A DNA stretch of 54,288 nt from positions 1-54,288 of the forward strand of contig DIRP01000027.1 in assembly GCA_002427525.1 (NCBI GenBank). Reading direction: 5' to 3'. How positions within the stretch are numbered: position 1 is the first letter of the stretch; every line of letters begins with the position of its first letter. Below the pieces are notes generated by a model. It searched no databases. It was not told the DNA's origin and worked only from the letters and a program-made list of their open reading frames with translations. The position numbers were made by a program, and so were the translations under genes. This DNA comes from Bacteroidales bacterium UBA5433. Lineage in GTDB: Bacteria; Bacteroidota; Bacteroidia; Bacteroidales; UBA932. Shown here piece by piece: positions 14,841 to 23,507 of the stretch.

Positions 14841-17800
14841 ATGAAGAAAGTATTATTCTTTGTGTTGGCAGCATTTGTAACAACTGCTGCTTTTGCACAA
14901 TCTCGGGTTACCGGAAAGGTAACATCTTCAGAAGACGGTTCTCCTCTACCCTTTGTGACCATTTTGATCCAGGGTGAGAGAGGACTTGGAACAAACACTG
15001 ACATCGACGGAAATTTTGTCCTTGAAAGATGCCCCTCAGATGCAGTACTTGTCCTTTCCTACGTCGGTTATACCACCGTTCAGGTACCGGTTGCCGGAAG
15101 GAACGTGGTTAACATAACCATGATACCGGATGCCCTGGCCCTGGAAGAAGTTATGGTGGTTGCCTACGGGACCGCCAAAAAAGGAACCTATACAGGTTCA
15201 GCAGCCGTTGTAAGGAGTGAAACTATCAAAGACGTAGCTTCTATGTCTTTTGAAAAAGCACTCAGCGGGAAAGTAGCCGGTATGCAAATTACCACCACAT
15301 CCGGACAGGCCGGTTCCGCTCCCAACATACGTGTACGCGGGATTGGATCCATGAACGCCTCTAACGAACCTCTTTATGTGGTAGACGGTGTTCCCGTTGT
15401 TTCTGGAGGAACCGGACAAATGAGCGACTACCTCTACACTTCAAACAACGTGATGAACTCTATCAATCCGCAGGATATCGAGTCCATTACCGTTTTGAAA
15501 GACGCAGCCGCTTCTGCCCTGTACGGTTCACGTGCCGCTAACGGTGTTATTATGATTACCACCAAAAGAGGACGTCTGGGAAAACCGGTCATCAACTTCA
15601 AAGCTTCCGTTGGTCTGACTCCTTCTTTTGCAACGGTTAACTATGATATAGCAGGACCGGAACAGCAAGTTGAGTTATATTACGAAAACTTCTTCAATGC
15701 CGGAAAATACGAAGGCAAAACTGACGCAGCTTCCAGCAGCGACGCACTCAGGCAGTTAAACAACCGTTTTAACAAACACGGTTACCATTTTACTGCAGAC
15801 GACAATACCGTCAAATCCCTGAAAATTCATGGCATGACAGATGGTATTGAAAACAGGGAAGGCAAATTTTACGACTGGGATGATTATCTTTTCCGCACTG
15901 CTATATACCAGACATACGACTTGTCTGTCAGTGGAGGAACTGACCGGGCTACGTATTATTCTTCCATATCCTATACTAAGGAACAAGGGCGTAGTACCCA
16001 GAACGATTTCAGCCGTATTTCCGGTCGTGTGAACGTAACGCAAAAGATTGGTAAGATAATGGAGCTCAGCACCAGTGTAAACCTGGCCAACAGCACGCAG
16101 CACGGATTTAACGATACACGTAACGTATCGTCCAACTATTTTATGTTGTCCCGCAACTTGCTGTGGCCCTTGTACTGGCCCACCAATTACAAAACAGGTG
16201 ACCCCTGGACAGCCCGCTACGGCAGTTATGCTTACAACCACTTGTATTACGACCAGCACTGGGACAACTTTGCCAAAGTGCTCAGAATTGGTGCAAACGA
16301 AAGTCTTTCCGTAAAAATACTTCCGGAACTGGTCTTGAAAACTGTGTTATCGTTTGATAATACATCCACAAGAGATCACATCTATTACGACGCCAACCAT
16401 TACAGCGGATCAAACGTAAACGGATCGGTTAACGAAATGTACACCAATTATTACAAATTGGTGTCTTCTACTACGTTGAGCTACGACAAAGAATTTGCAG
16501 GCAAACACAACGTAAGCGCCTTGGTAGGATGGGAAGCAGAAGAAAACAAAACAGACTTTATGCGTTCCTCAGGAACCAACCTGGCTACCGACGCCCTGCA
16601 GACAGTTACTACCGCCGGTACCTATACCGCTAATGCCTATTACTGGGGCCATACCATGTTGTCTATGCTTTCACGTGCAGAATACAGCTATGATGGCAGG
16701 TATTACATTTCCGGATCGTTCCGTCGCGACGGCTCCTCACGCCTGGGCGAAAACTCACGCTGGGGTAACTTCTGGTCAGTTGCCGGCTCCTGGAGAGTCA
16801 CCAACGAGGAATTCATGAAGAATATCACCCAAATAAGCAACCTGCGTTTGAGAGGTTCTTACGGAGTAAACGGTACGCTGCCTTCCGCCAATTACGGATG
16901 GCGTGCACTCGCATCCTACAACAGCAAATACATGGACGCTCCCGGTGGAGTGATTGCCAACATTGCCGACGCCAACCTGGCCTGGGAAACCAGTTACACC
17001 TGGAACGCCGCATTGGAAGTAGGGCTGTTTAACAACCGCCTGAACGCTACCGTTGAATACTTTAACAGAGACTCCAAAGACCTGCTGCAAAGTGTGCCTA
17101 TTTCTACCGTAACCGGTTTCAGCAGCACCTTGCGGAACATTGGAGAAATCAACAACCATGGTGTTGAAATTGAACTGAGCGGTGATATCATCAGGACAAA
17201 CGACCTTACCTGGAGCGCCGGCATTACCGGTTCCTGGATTAAATCTACAGTAACCAAGCTCTACGGCGGTGACGATATTGTCTGGTACGACCCCTACGCC
17301 GGTGACAGCCGTGCCAAATTTATTTACCGCGAAGGCGAATCTACCTTAGCATACTACGGTATTGAATGGGCAGGAGTAGAAAGAGAAACAGGCCGCAATG
17401 TATGGTTCCTGAACGACGAGGACGCAACCGCAGACCTGACTGTTGACGGCCGTCCGGCCACCTACAGCTACGCGAAGGCAAATGAAGTTATTCTGGGAGA
17501 AGCCCATCCCAAATTCTTTGGCGGGTTCTCAACAGACCTGACCTGGAAAGGATTGAGCGTGGGTCTGACCTTTACCTACAAAATAGGTGGATATACTTAC
17601 AATGCACCCGGCCGTGACATCAACGACGACGGGTACTACTGGGAACGTATCATGTCTCAATTCTGCTACGACAACCGCTGGACACCTGAAAACAAAGATG
17701 CCAAGTATCCCCAGCGTATTGCCATTGACATGGAAGACGTCAACCAGAAGAGCAGCCGCCACATGAACCCTGCAGATTATGTAAGATTGAAAAACATAAC

Positions 17801-17996
17801 TGTAGCTTACACACTCCCAAGGAGTCTGACCAGCAAGGTTCACATCCAGAACGCCCGTATCTACTTTAACGGTGCCAACTTATGGACCTGGGCCGCTCAC
17901 AAAGAGTACGACCCCGAAGTAGGCCACTGGGGCTCCAGAGGATGGGAAATGCCTATAGGAAAAACCTACACCTTTGGTTTGGAATTTAGTTTTTAA
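14841..17996 (+). CDS. SusC/RagA family TonB-dependent outer membrane transporter
   Basis: The outer-membrane barrel of a SusCD importer, powered by TonB, for a large nutrient. The 1051-residue protein has a signal peptide ending AAFAQ (1-20), a carboxypeptidase-regulatory-like domain (about 22-95), the TonB box/linker region with EEVMVVAYGT, the plug with GKVAGMQI and PLYVVDGVP, and a C-terminal barrel ending in the aromatic residue FSF. SusD follows 19 nt later. There are no glycosidases, polysaccharide lyases, hybrid sensor kinases or ECF sigma genes beside it, so it is not a classic polysaccharide locus. The divergent hut operon and two nearby peptidases make a peptide substrate an idea worth testing. 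Confidence 0.95.
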   Translation: MKKVLFFVLAAFVTTAAFAQSRVTGKVTSSEDGSPLPFVTILIQGERGLGTNTDIDGNFVLERCPSDAVLVLSYVGYTTVQVPVAGRNVVNITMIPDALALEEVMVVAYGTAKKGTYTGSAAVVRSETIKDVASMSFEKALSGKVAGMQITTTSGQAGSAPNIRVRGIGSMNASNEPLYVVDGVPVVSGGTGQMSDYLYTSNNVMNSINPQDIESITVLKDAAASALYGSRAANGVIMITTKRGRLGKPVINFKASVGLTPSFATVNYDIAGPEQQVELYYENFFNAGKYEGKTDAASSSDALRQLNNRFNKHGYHFTADDNTVKSLKIHGMTDGIENREGKFYDWDDYLFRTAIYQTYDLSVSGGTDRATYYSSISYTKEQGRSTQNDFSRISGRVNVTQKIGKIMELSTSVNLANSTQHGFNDTRNVSSNYFMLSRNLLWPLYWPTNYKTGDPWTARYGSYAYNHLYYDQHWDNFAKVLRIGANESLSVKILPELVLKTVLSFDNTSTRDHIYYDANHYSGSNVNGSVNEMYTNYYKLVSSTTLSYDKEFAGKHNVSALVGWEAEENKTDFMRSSGTNLATDALQTVTTAGTYTANAYYWGHTMLSMLSRAEYSYDGRYYISGSFRRDGSSRLGENSRWGNFWSVAGSWRVTNEEFMKNITQISNLRLRGSYGVNGTLPSANYGWRALASYNSKYMDAPGGVIANIADANLAWETSYTWNAALEVGLFNNRLNATVEYFNRDSKDLLQSVPISTVTGFSSTLRNIGEINNHGVEIELSGDIIRTNDLTWSAGITGSWIKSTVTKLYGGDDIVWYDPYAGDSRAKFIYREGESTLAYYGIEWAGVERETGRNVWFLNDEDATADLTVDGRPATYSYAKANEVILGEAHPKFFGGFSTDLTWKGLSVGLTFTYKIGGYTYNAPGRDINDDGYYWERIMSQFCYDNRWTPENKDAKYPQRIAIDMEDVNQKSSRHMNPADYVRLKNITVAYTLPRSLTSKVHIQNARIYFNGANLWTWAAHKEYDPEVGHWGSRGWEMPIGKTYTFGLEFSF

Positions 17997-18015
17997 TAAA
18001 TAACTGAACAACACA

Positions 18016-19506
18016 ATGAAAAAATTACATATTTTACTAGCAATATTTGCAGTTGTTCTGGCCGTGTCTTGTGAAGGATTCCTGGATGTCAAGCCCAGCA
18101 ACCAAGCTTCAGCAGAAACTTATATAACCAGTGTTTCTGATGCCGAGATTATGATTAACGGGGTTATGAGCCAGATGACATCGTCCAGTTACTATGGCCG
18201 TAACATGTTTATGTACGGAGACGCTAAAGGCGGTGATTTTGCACTTCGCTCCCAGGGCCGCGGATTGGATCAGCTCTATACATTCAACCACTCACATTCA
18301 TCCAACTCGTACTCGGGCTATTGGACACACTTGTACAACATCATAGCACAATTGAACAACCTGCTTCTTAACATTGAAAAACTGGAAGAAGAAGGGGAAG
18401 GCAGTTCTGCCCTTTCAAACTACAAGGGGCAAGCCCTTACACTCAGGGCTCTTGTGTATTTTGACCTGGTTCGTATGTATGGGAAACCCTACAATATGGA
18501 CAAGGCTTCCTACGGAGTTCCCCTGATCCTGGAACCCCTGGATGCTTCTGCACAGCCCACACGGGCTTCAGTGGAGCAGGTTTACGCTCAGATTGTGGCC
18601 GACCTGACAGCTGGAGCTCCCTTGCTGTCCAAAGCAAAGAAAAACGGATACGTGAACTACTATGCCAATAAGGCCATTCAGGCTCGTGTATACCTGTACA
18701 TGGAAAACTGGGCTGCCTCTTTAGCTGCCGCAGAAGAAATAATCAATTCCGGTATATATACACTATACACTCCGGAAAACTGGGTCAATTCCTGGACAGT
18801 TCAGTTCAACACAGAATCTATTTTTGAACTGTACATAGTTACAGGAGAATCTGACCTGACGTCAGGTTCCCTTAGTTTTTACCTGCGCCGCCACGGCCAC
18901 GGTTCCACCTCTGCCATGGGATGGTATATGGCCAGCGATTACTGGATTGAGCGTATGAACGAAGATCCAAACGACGTTCGCTGGGGTGTTATGGACTATG
19001 ATGAGTCCTTCGATCAAACTGGCGTGAAACGTTACGGTTCCTGCTACAAATACAGCGGAAGCACCACGTTTGCCGGAGACGGTAAAGGCTCTGCCACGGC
19101 TGTTAACATCAAGGTAATCCGCTTATCGGAAATGTACCTGATTGCAGCAGAAGCAGCCATTGGTACAGGCAATAAAGCCAAGGCAGCCGATTACCTGAAC
19201 GCCATCCGCAAACGTTCACCCAGCCTGGCACCTGCTACGGCAGCAAACGTTAGTGTAGATATGGTTCTGGATGAAAGAAGTAAAGAATTGTTTGGTGAAG
19301 GACATCGTTTCTTTGATATGATGCGTCTGAACAAAACCATCACCTTTAACGACGACTTCATCTATCCGTTTGTTGTGATTACACACAGGGAAAAGACCAT
19401 TGACCGCACATTCTATAAGACCATTCTGCCCATAGCCCTTGGAGAATTGAACGCCAACGAAGCCATTCGTTCGCAACAAAACCCCGGCTATGCTACTATT
19501 GATTAA
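18016..19506 (+). CDS. SusD/RagB family nutrient-binding outer membrane lipoprotein
   Basis: Cell-surface lid that works with the SusC partner just upstream. 496 residues with a lipoprotein signal (hydrophobic core then LAVSC, Cys19) and the SusD N-terminal pattern CEGFLDVKPSNQ. TPR-like helices follow (ALTLRALVYFDLVRMYG, the family hallmark, near residue 145). The C-terminal RagB-type part has IRLSEMYLIAAEAAIGTG and a final block LFGEGHRFFDMMRL. Length is normal. Its message probably ends at the hairpin at 19528-19558. The ligand cannot be read from sequence. Confidence 0.95.
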   Translation: MKKLHILLAIFAVVLAVSCEGFLDVKPSNQASAETYITSVSDAEIMINGVMSQMTSSSYYGRNMFMYGDAKGGDFALRSQGRGLDQLYTFNHSHSSNSYSGYWTHLYNIIAQLNNLLLNIEKLEEEGEGSSALSNYKGQALTLRALVYFDLVRMYGKPYNMDKASYGVPLILEPLDASAQPTRASVEQVYAQIVADLTAGAPLLSKAKKNGYVNYYANKAIQARVYLYMENWAASLAAAEEIINSGIYTLYTPENWVNSWTVQFNTESIFELYIVTGESDLTSGSLSFYLRRHGHGSTSAMGWYMASDYWIERMNEDPNDVRWGVMDYDESFDQTGVKRYGSCYKYSGSTTFAGDGKGSATAVNIKVIRLSEMYLIAAEAAIGTGNKAKAADYLNAIRKRSPSLAPATAANVSVDMVLDERSKELFGEGHRFFDMMRLNKTITFNDDFIYPFVVITHREKTIDRTFYKTILPIALGELNANEAIRSQQNPGYATID

Positions 19507-19517
19507 TAGGGTACGCG

Positions 19518-21257
19518 TTATTTTAAGAAAAAGCTCTCCTTCTGGAGGGCTTTTTTTTGTAGGTTGCGTTCAATAAAGATTTTTTCCCCTGTTTCCGGCA
19601 CCAGACCGGTATAATACATTACCGATGATTTGGTCATGGGTGTGGGGGTAAAGTCCTGTACCTGTTCTACCCAAATTTTTTTTCTCTTGAATTCACCGGC
19701 CAGGCGGTTCATGTCAGATTGTGTACAGCCGGGGTGGGAAGATATGAAGTAAGGAATCAGCTGCAACCGGGAACCCTCTTTTTTCACCTCTTCCAAAAAG
19801 GCCTGCTGTAACGTTCTGTACAATGCAAAAGACGGTTTGTGCATATATTTGAGTACATGATCCTCTGTGTGCTCGGGAGCCACTTTTAACCTGCCCGATA
19901 CGTGGTGCCGGAGCAGCTCCTTGAAATACCGCTCCCCTTCTTTGTCCAAAAACCCGTTTGCATTCAGAAACAAATCGTACCGGATTCCGCTGCCTATCGT
20001 TACCTTTTTAATGCCCGCAGTTTCCCGGACGGCTTTATACAATTCCAATAGAGGCTTGTGGGAAGTTTCCAGGTTTTTGCATACGCGCGGAAACAAACAG
20101 GACGTTCGGGTACACACGCGGCACAGGGCAAGGTCTTTCCCCTGCATGGCATACATATTGGCTGTCGGCCCCCCCAGGTCTGTAAGATGTCCTTTGAACT
20201 CTTCCATGGCAGCCAGTGCAGCCGTTTCTTTAAGGACCGAGTCTTGTGAGCGCCAGGTAATCTGCCGGCCCTGGTGTGCAGCAATGGTACAGAAACTGCA
20301 CCCCCCAAAGCATCCCCGGTGCAGGCATATGGAGAATTGGATCATCTCCAAAGCCGGAATCCTTTTCCCTTTGTAGCGCGGGTGCGCCTTATACGTAAAA
20401 GGAAGGTCGTAAATACCGTCCAGCTCTGCCTGTGTCATTAAAGGAAATGGAGGATTCACCACAACGGCAGGGCCTTCTACTTTGTCTAATGGCTCCACCA
20501 GCACAGGCGTAGACGTCACATTGGCCTGTTCCTCAAAAATTTTAAAATGCTCGGCAAACACCTGTTTGCTTGCCCGGCAAGCCTTATGGGAAGGCAGCTG
20601 CAACCGGGAAAGGACTGTGCCGGGTATTTCCTTAGCGAATGCCGTCAGGTAAGCAACCTGCGGGGTCTGACGTATTTCTTCCGGTGCGGCTCCTGCGCTT
20701 ATTTTACGGGCCAATTCCACAATGGGGCGTTCTCCCATACCGTACACCAGATAATCTGCTCCCGATGCTACCAATACAGAAGGTTTAAGGGTATCTGACC
20801 AGTAATCGTAATGAGTGAGCCGGCGCAAAGATGCTTCTATACCTCCAAGTACAACGGGCGTATTGGGGTACAGCTGTTTGAGAATGCGTGTATATACGGT
20901 AACCGCATAATCGGGACGCATACCTGCCCTTGAATCTGCCGTATAGGCATCGTTGCTTCTCAGGCGTTTGGCTGCTGTGTAATGGTTCACCATAGAATCC
21001 ATATTTCCCGAGGTAACTCCAAAGAACAACCGAGGCTCTCCCAATTTTTTGAAATCCCGCAGATCATCCCTCCAGTTAGGCTGAGGCACAACGGCAACGG
21101 TATACCCCTGGGCTTGCAAAACCCTTCCAATGACCGCCGCCCCAAAAGAAGGGTGGTCAATATAGGCATCTCCGGTAAAGAGAATGATATCAACCGTATC
21201 AATTCCCAAACGGTCCAGTTCTTTGCGGGATGTAGGCAGCATGTGGCAAAGGTACAT
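19518..21257 (-). CDS. ygiQ: YgiQ family (UPF0313) radical SAM protein
   Basis: A 579-residue radical S-adenosylmethionine protein. Residues from PTSRKELDRLGIDTVDIILFTGDAYIDHP onward give the conserved N-terminal block of the family (pieces PTSRKELD and DIILFTGDAYIDHP). The cluster motif is CFGGCSFC (C-x3-C-x2-C) in CLHRGCFGGCSFCTI. DLGGPTANMY and IGSGIRYDLFL are also family blocks. The reaction is not established. Start is ATG 21257 or 21242. The 3' end overlaps the susCD terminator hairpin, so its final residues (ALQKESFFLK) are shaped by that structure. Confidence 0.93.
   Translation of the reverse strand: MYLCHMLPTSRKELDRLGIDTVDIILFTGDAYIDHPSFGAAVIGRVLQAQGYTVAVVPQPNWRDDLRDFKKLGEPRLFFGVTSGNMDSMVNHYTAAKRLRSNDAYTADSRAGMRPDYAVTVYTRILKQLYPNTPVVLGGIEASLRRLTHYDYWSDTLKPSVLVASGADYLVYGMGERPIVELARKISAGAAPEEIRQTPQVAYLTAFAKEIPGTVLSRLQLPSHKACRASKQVFAEHFKIFEEQANVTSTPVLVEPLDKVEGPAVVVNPPFPLMTQAELDGIYDLPFTYKAHPRYKGKRIPALEMIQFSICLHRGCFGGCSFCTIAAHQGRQITWRSQDSVLKETAALAAMEEFKGHLTDLGGPTANMYAMQGKDLALCRVCTRTSCLFPRVCKNLETSHKPLLELYKAVRETAGIKKVTIGSGIRYDLFLNANGFLDKEGERYFKELLRHHVSGRLKVAPEHTEDHVLKYMHKPSFALYRTLQQAFLEEVKKEGSRLQLIPYFISSHPGCTQSDMNRLAGEFKRKKIWVEQVQDFTPTPMTKSSVMYYTGLVPETGEKIFIERNLQKKALQKESFFLK
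19528..19558 (+). terminator. Terminator of susCD, embedded in the ygiQ coding end
   Basis: The stem AAAAAGCTCTCC (19528-19539) pairs with GGAGGGCTTTTT (19544-19555, one G-U) across loop TTCT, followed by further T residues to 19558. It lies 22 nt after the susD stop but inside the last codons of the convergent ygiQ gene. Confidence 0.85.
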
Positions 21258-21267
21258 GACTTTTTGC

Positions 21268-21275
21268 TATATTTG
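21268..21275 (+). promoter_or_regulatory. -7 element of the Xaa-Pro aminopeptidase gene
   Basis: TATATTTG, 17 nt before ATG 21293, in the short divergent gap with ygiQ. No clear -33 TTTG. Confidence 0.55.
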
Positions 21276-21292
21276 AGAAAAATAAAATCCCT

Positions 21293-22684
21293 ATGTTTTC
21301 TAAAGAAATTTACACACAACGCCGCCGGGCATTAAAATCGAAAATGGACAAAGGCATTGGTCTTTTTATGGGAAACCGTGAAGCACCATGCAATTACAAT
21401 GACAATACATACCACTTCAGACAAGACAGCAGCTTTCTGTATTTCTTTGGTCTGGATGAGCCCGACCTGGCTGCCGTTATCGACTTTGACACAGGTAAAG
21501 AAATCCTTTTTGGAGACGATGTAAGCCTGGATGCGGTTGTTTGGACAGGCCCGTTGCCAAAGATGCAGGAAAAGGCAGAAAAAGTAGGTGTGGTACATAC
21601 TTCTCCGCGTAATACCCTTTCCGGTTTTATTCAGAAAGAGCAGCAAAAAGGACGTACCATCCATTTTTTACCTCCGTACCGGAGTGACAATAAAATAGAG
21701 CTGATGGACATGTTGGGTATCCATCCCAAAGAACAGAAAGAAAAAGCTTCTGAACAGCTGATTCGCGCCATTGTGGGATTGCGCATGATCAAGCAACCGG
21801 AGGAAATTGCACAACTGGACAAGGCTTGTGATTTGGGATATGCCATGCACTACACAGCCATGAAGATGGCCAAACCCGGTATGGTAGAGCAGGAACTGGC
21901 CGGCATTATGGAAGGAATTGCCATAAGTGGTGGCTATACGCCCTCGTTCCCCATTATTCTTACACAGAACGGTGAAGTGATGCACGGGCACTCCCACCAC
22001 CAAATTCTGGAAGAAGGACGGTTGCTGCTCATAGATGCAGGTGCCGAACTGCAAAGCCACTACTGCAGTGATTTTACCCGCACCCTTCCCGTAGGAGGAA
22101 CCTTCCGCGGCATGGCTCTGGATTTGTACAACCTGGTGTTGCAGGCAAACAACCACTGCATTTCCATGTGTGCACCCGGTGTTTCCTTTAAAGAGGTGCA
22201 CCTGACGGCCGCACGGATTATTACTGAAGGTCTGAAAGACCTCGGCTTAATGAAAGGAGACACAGAAGAAGCCGTGGCAGCCGGTGCACATGCTGCCTTC
22301 TTCCCTACCGGATTGGGGCACAACATGGGCCTTGATGTCCACGATATGGAAGATTTGGGAGAACAGTTTGTGGGTTACGACCACACTGTTTCCAGAAGCA
22401 CGCAATTTGGTCTGAAATCGTTACGGATGGCCAGAAAACTGGAAGCAGGAAACGTGATGACCGTAGAGCCCGGCTTTTACGTCATTCCCACACTCTTGGA
22501 ATTGTGGAAAAAAGACGGCCATAACGCAGCCTTCATAAATTTTGAAAAATGCAAACCCCTGTACAAATTCGGCGGGATTCGCATTGAAGACGATTTGTTG
22601 GTTACGAAAGAAGGGCACCGGCTGCTGGGCAGCAAACGACTTCCTGTTACTCCGGAAGAGATTGGCGAGGTTATGAAAGGTTGA
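21293..22684 (+). CDS. pepP: Xaa-Pro aminopeptidase (M24B)
   Basis: Removes an N-terminal residue preceding proline (EC 3.4.11.9), a cytoplasmic step in using proline-rich peptides. The 463-residue protein has an N-terminal AMP_N domain (YFFGLDEPDL near 56) and a C-terminal pita-bread domain. The expected metal ligands are visible: Asp in LIDAGAE, Asp in CSDFTRTLP, His in PTGLGHNMGLDVHD, Glu in MTVEPGFYV and Glu in GGIRIEDD. Length matches PepP. The last 14 nt overlap the end of the convergent HAD gene. Confidence 0.95.
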   Translation: MFSKEIYTQRRRALKSKMDKGIGLFMGNREAPCNYNDNTYHFRQDSSFLYFFGLDEPDLAAVIDFDTGKEILFGDDVSLDAVVWTGPLPKMQEKAEKVGVVHTSPRNTLSGFIQKEQQKGRTIHFLPPYRSDNKIELMDMLGIHPKEQKEKASEQLIRAIVGLRMIKQPEEIAQLDKACDLGYAMHYTAMKMAKPGMVEQELAGIMEGIAISGGYTPSFPIILTQNGEVMHGHSHHQILEEGRLLLIDAGAELQSHYCSDFTRTLPVGGTFRGMALDLYNLVLQANNHCISMCAPGVSFKEVHLTAARIITEGLKDLGLMKGDTEEAVAAGAHAAFFPTGLGHNMGLDVHDMEDLGEQFVGYDHTVSRSTQFGLKSLRMARKLEAGNVMTVEPGFYVIPTLLELWKKDGHNAAFINFEKCKPLYKFGGIRIEDDLLVTKEGHRLLGSKRLPVTPEEIGEVMKG

Positions 22685-23477
22685 TTGTTTTAAAATAGCT
22701 TTCCAAAAACCGGGCAATACCATCTTCATCAACACCCGGAGCCACATGAGAGGCTGCTGCTTTTACCAATGGATCCGTTGCATTATCCATAGCAACGCCT
22801 ACTTCTGCATATTCCAGCATGGAAATATCATTACCGCCGTCACCAAAGGCCATGGTGCCTTTTTGTGTGAGTCCAAAATGGCGTAACATTTTTTCCATAC
22901 CGGTTTTTTTGTTATCTCCTTGTGGGGTAATATCGGTAAAATCGGGATGCCAGCGGATGGATTCGCTGTAACGAAAAGCTTTGCTCATCACATCTGTTTC
23001 CAGGTTGCTGTCTCCGTATATACTTATTTGTATCACATCTTCCGTTATTTCTTCCAGCGGTTGCAGCTGCGGGATGTTCATACCTGCCATAGCTGCCAGA
23101 TCTTTTACTTTTTGGTCAATGTAATTGATGTATACGTTATTTTGTGTTACCATGGATACGGGAAAGGGCTCATGTTCCTTCATATACCGGAACAAGGAAT
23201 CGATATCCCGCCTGTCTATCTTGCTTTGGTAAATAACTTGTCCGTCACCGGATTCACAATAACTTCCGTTTTGGGCTATTAATCCATCAAAATACAAATT
23301 GCCGTAAAAAGGAAGGGAAAAATCCTGTACCAAAACTTTGGGCCTGCCCGTACACAAAAAAGTTTTTATACCCAGTGCCCGGTATTTTTTGATTGCTTTA
23401 ACTGCAGAATCCGGAACGGTGTGGGTTTTAAAGCTTACCAGGGTGCCATCAATGTCAAAAAAGAGAGAATGTATCAT
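22671..23477 (-). CDS. Cof-type HAD family phosphatase
   Basis: A 268-residue haloacid-dehalogenase hydrolase of the Cof/IIB group, which dephosphorylates sugar phosphates, nucleotides or cofactors such as FMN precursors. Motif I is FFDIDGTLVSF (6-16, nucleophile and acid/base Asp), motif II is LCTGRP, and motif IV is FGDGGNDISML near residue 217 followed by GVAMDNA. A C2-type cap lies between motifs II and III. Substrate unknown. Its -7 box lies back to back with that of the divergent M28 peptidase gene. Confidence 0.92.
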   Translation of the reverse strand: MIHSLFFDIDGTLVSFKTHTVPDSAVKAIKKYRALGIKTFLCTGRPKVLVQDFSLPFYGNLYFDGLIAQNGSYCESGDGQVIYQSKIDRRDIDSLFRYMKEHEPFPVSMVTQNNVYINYIDQKVKDLAAMAGMNIPQLQPLEEITEDVIQISIYGDSNLETDVMSKAFRYSESIRWHPDFTDITPQGDNKKTGMEKMLRHFGLTQKGTMAFGDGGNDISMLEYAEVGVAMDNATDPLVKAAASHVAPGVDEDGIARFLESYFKTINLS

Positions 23478-23485
23478 AATTAGGG

Positions 23486-23505
23486 CACAAAGATATATCT
23501 TTGTG
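23486..23505. promoter_or_regulatory. Palindrome holding two back-to-back -7 elements
   Basis: CACAAAGATATATCTTTGTG is a perfect 20-bp palindrome. Its left half read on the minus strand is TATCTTTG (23488-23495), 10 nt before the HAD ATG. Its right half is TATCTTTG (23496-23503), 4 nt before the M28 ATG. It can serve as two divergent promoters and could also bind a dimeric regulator. Confidence 0.65.
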
Positions 23506-23507
23506 TT

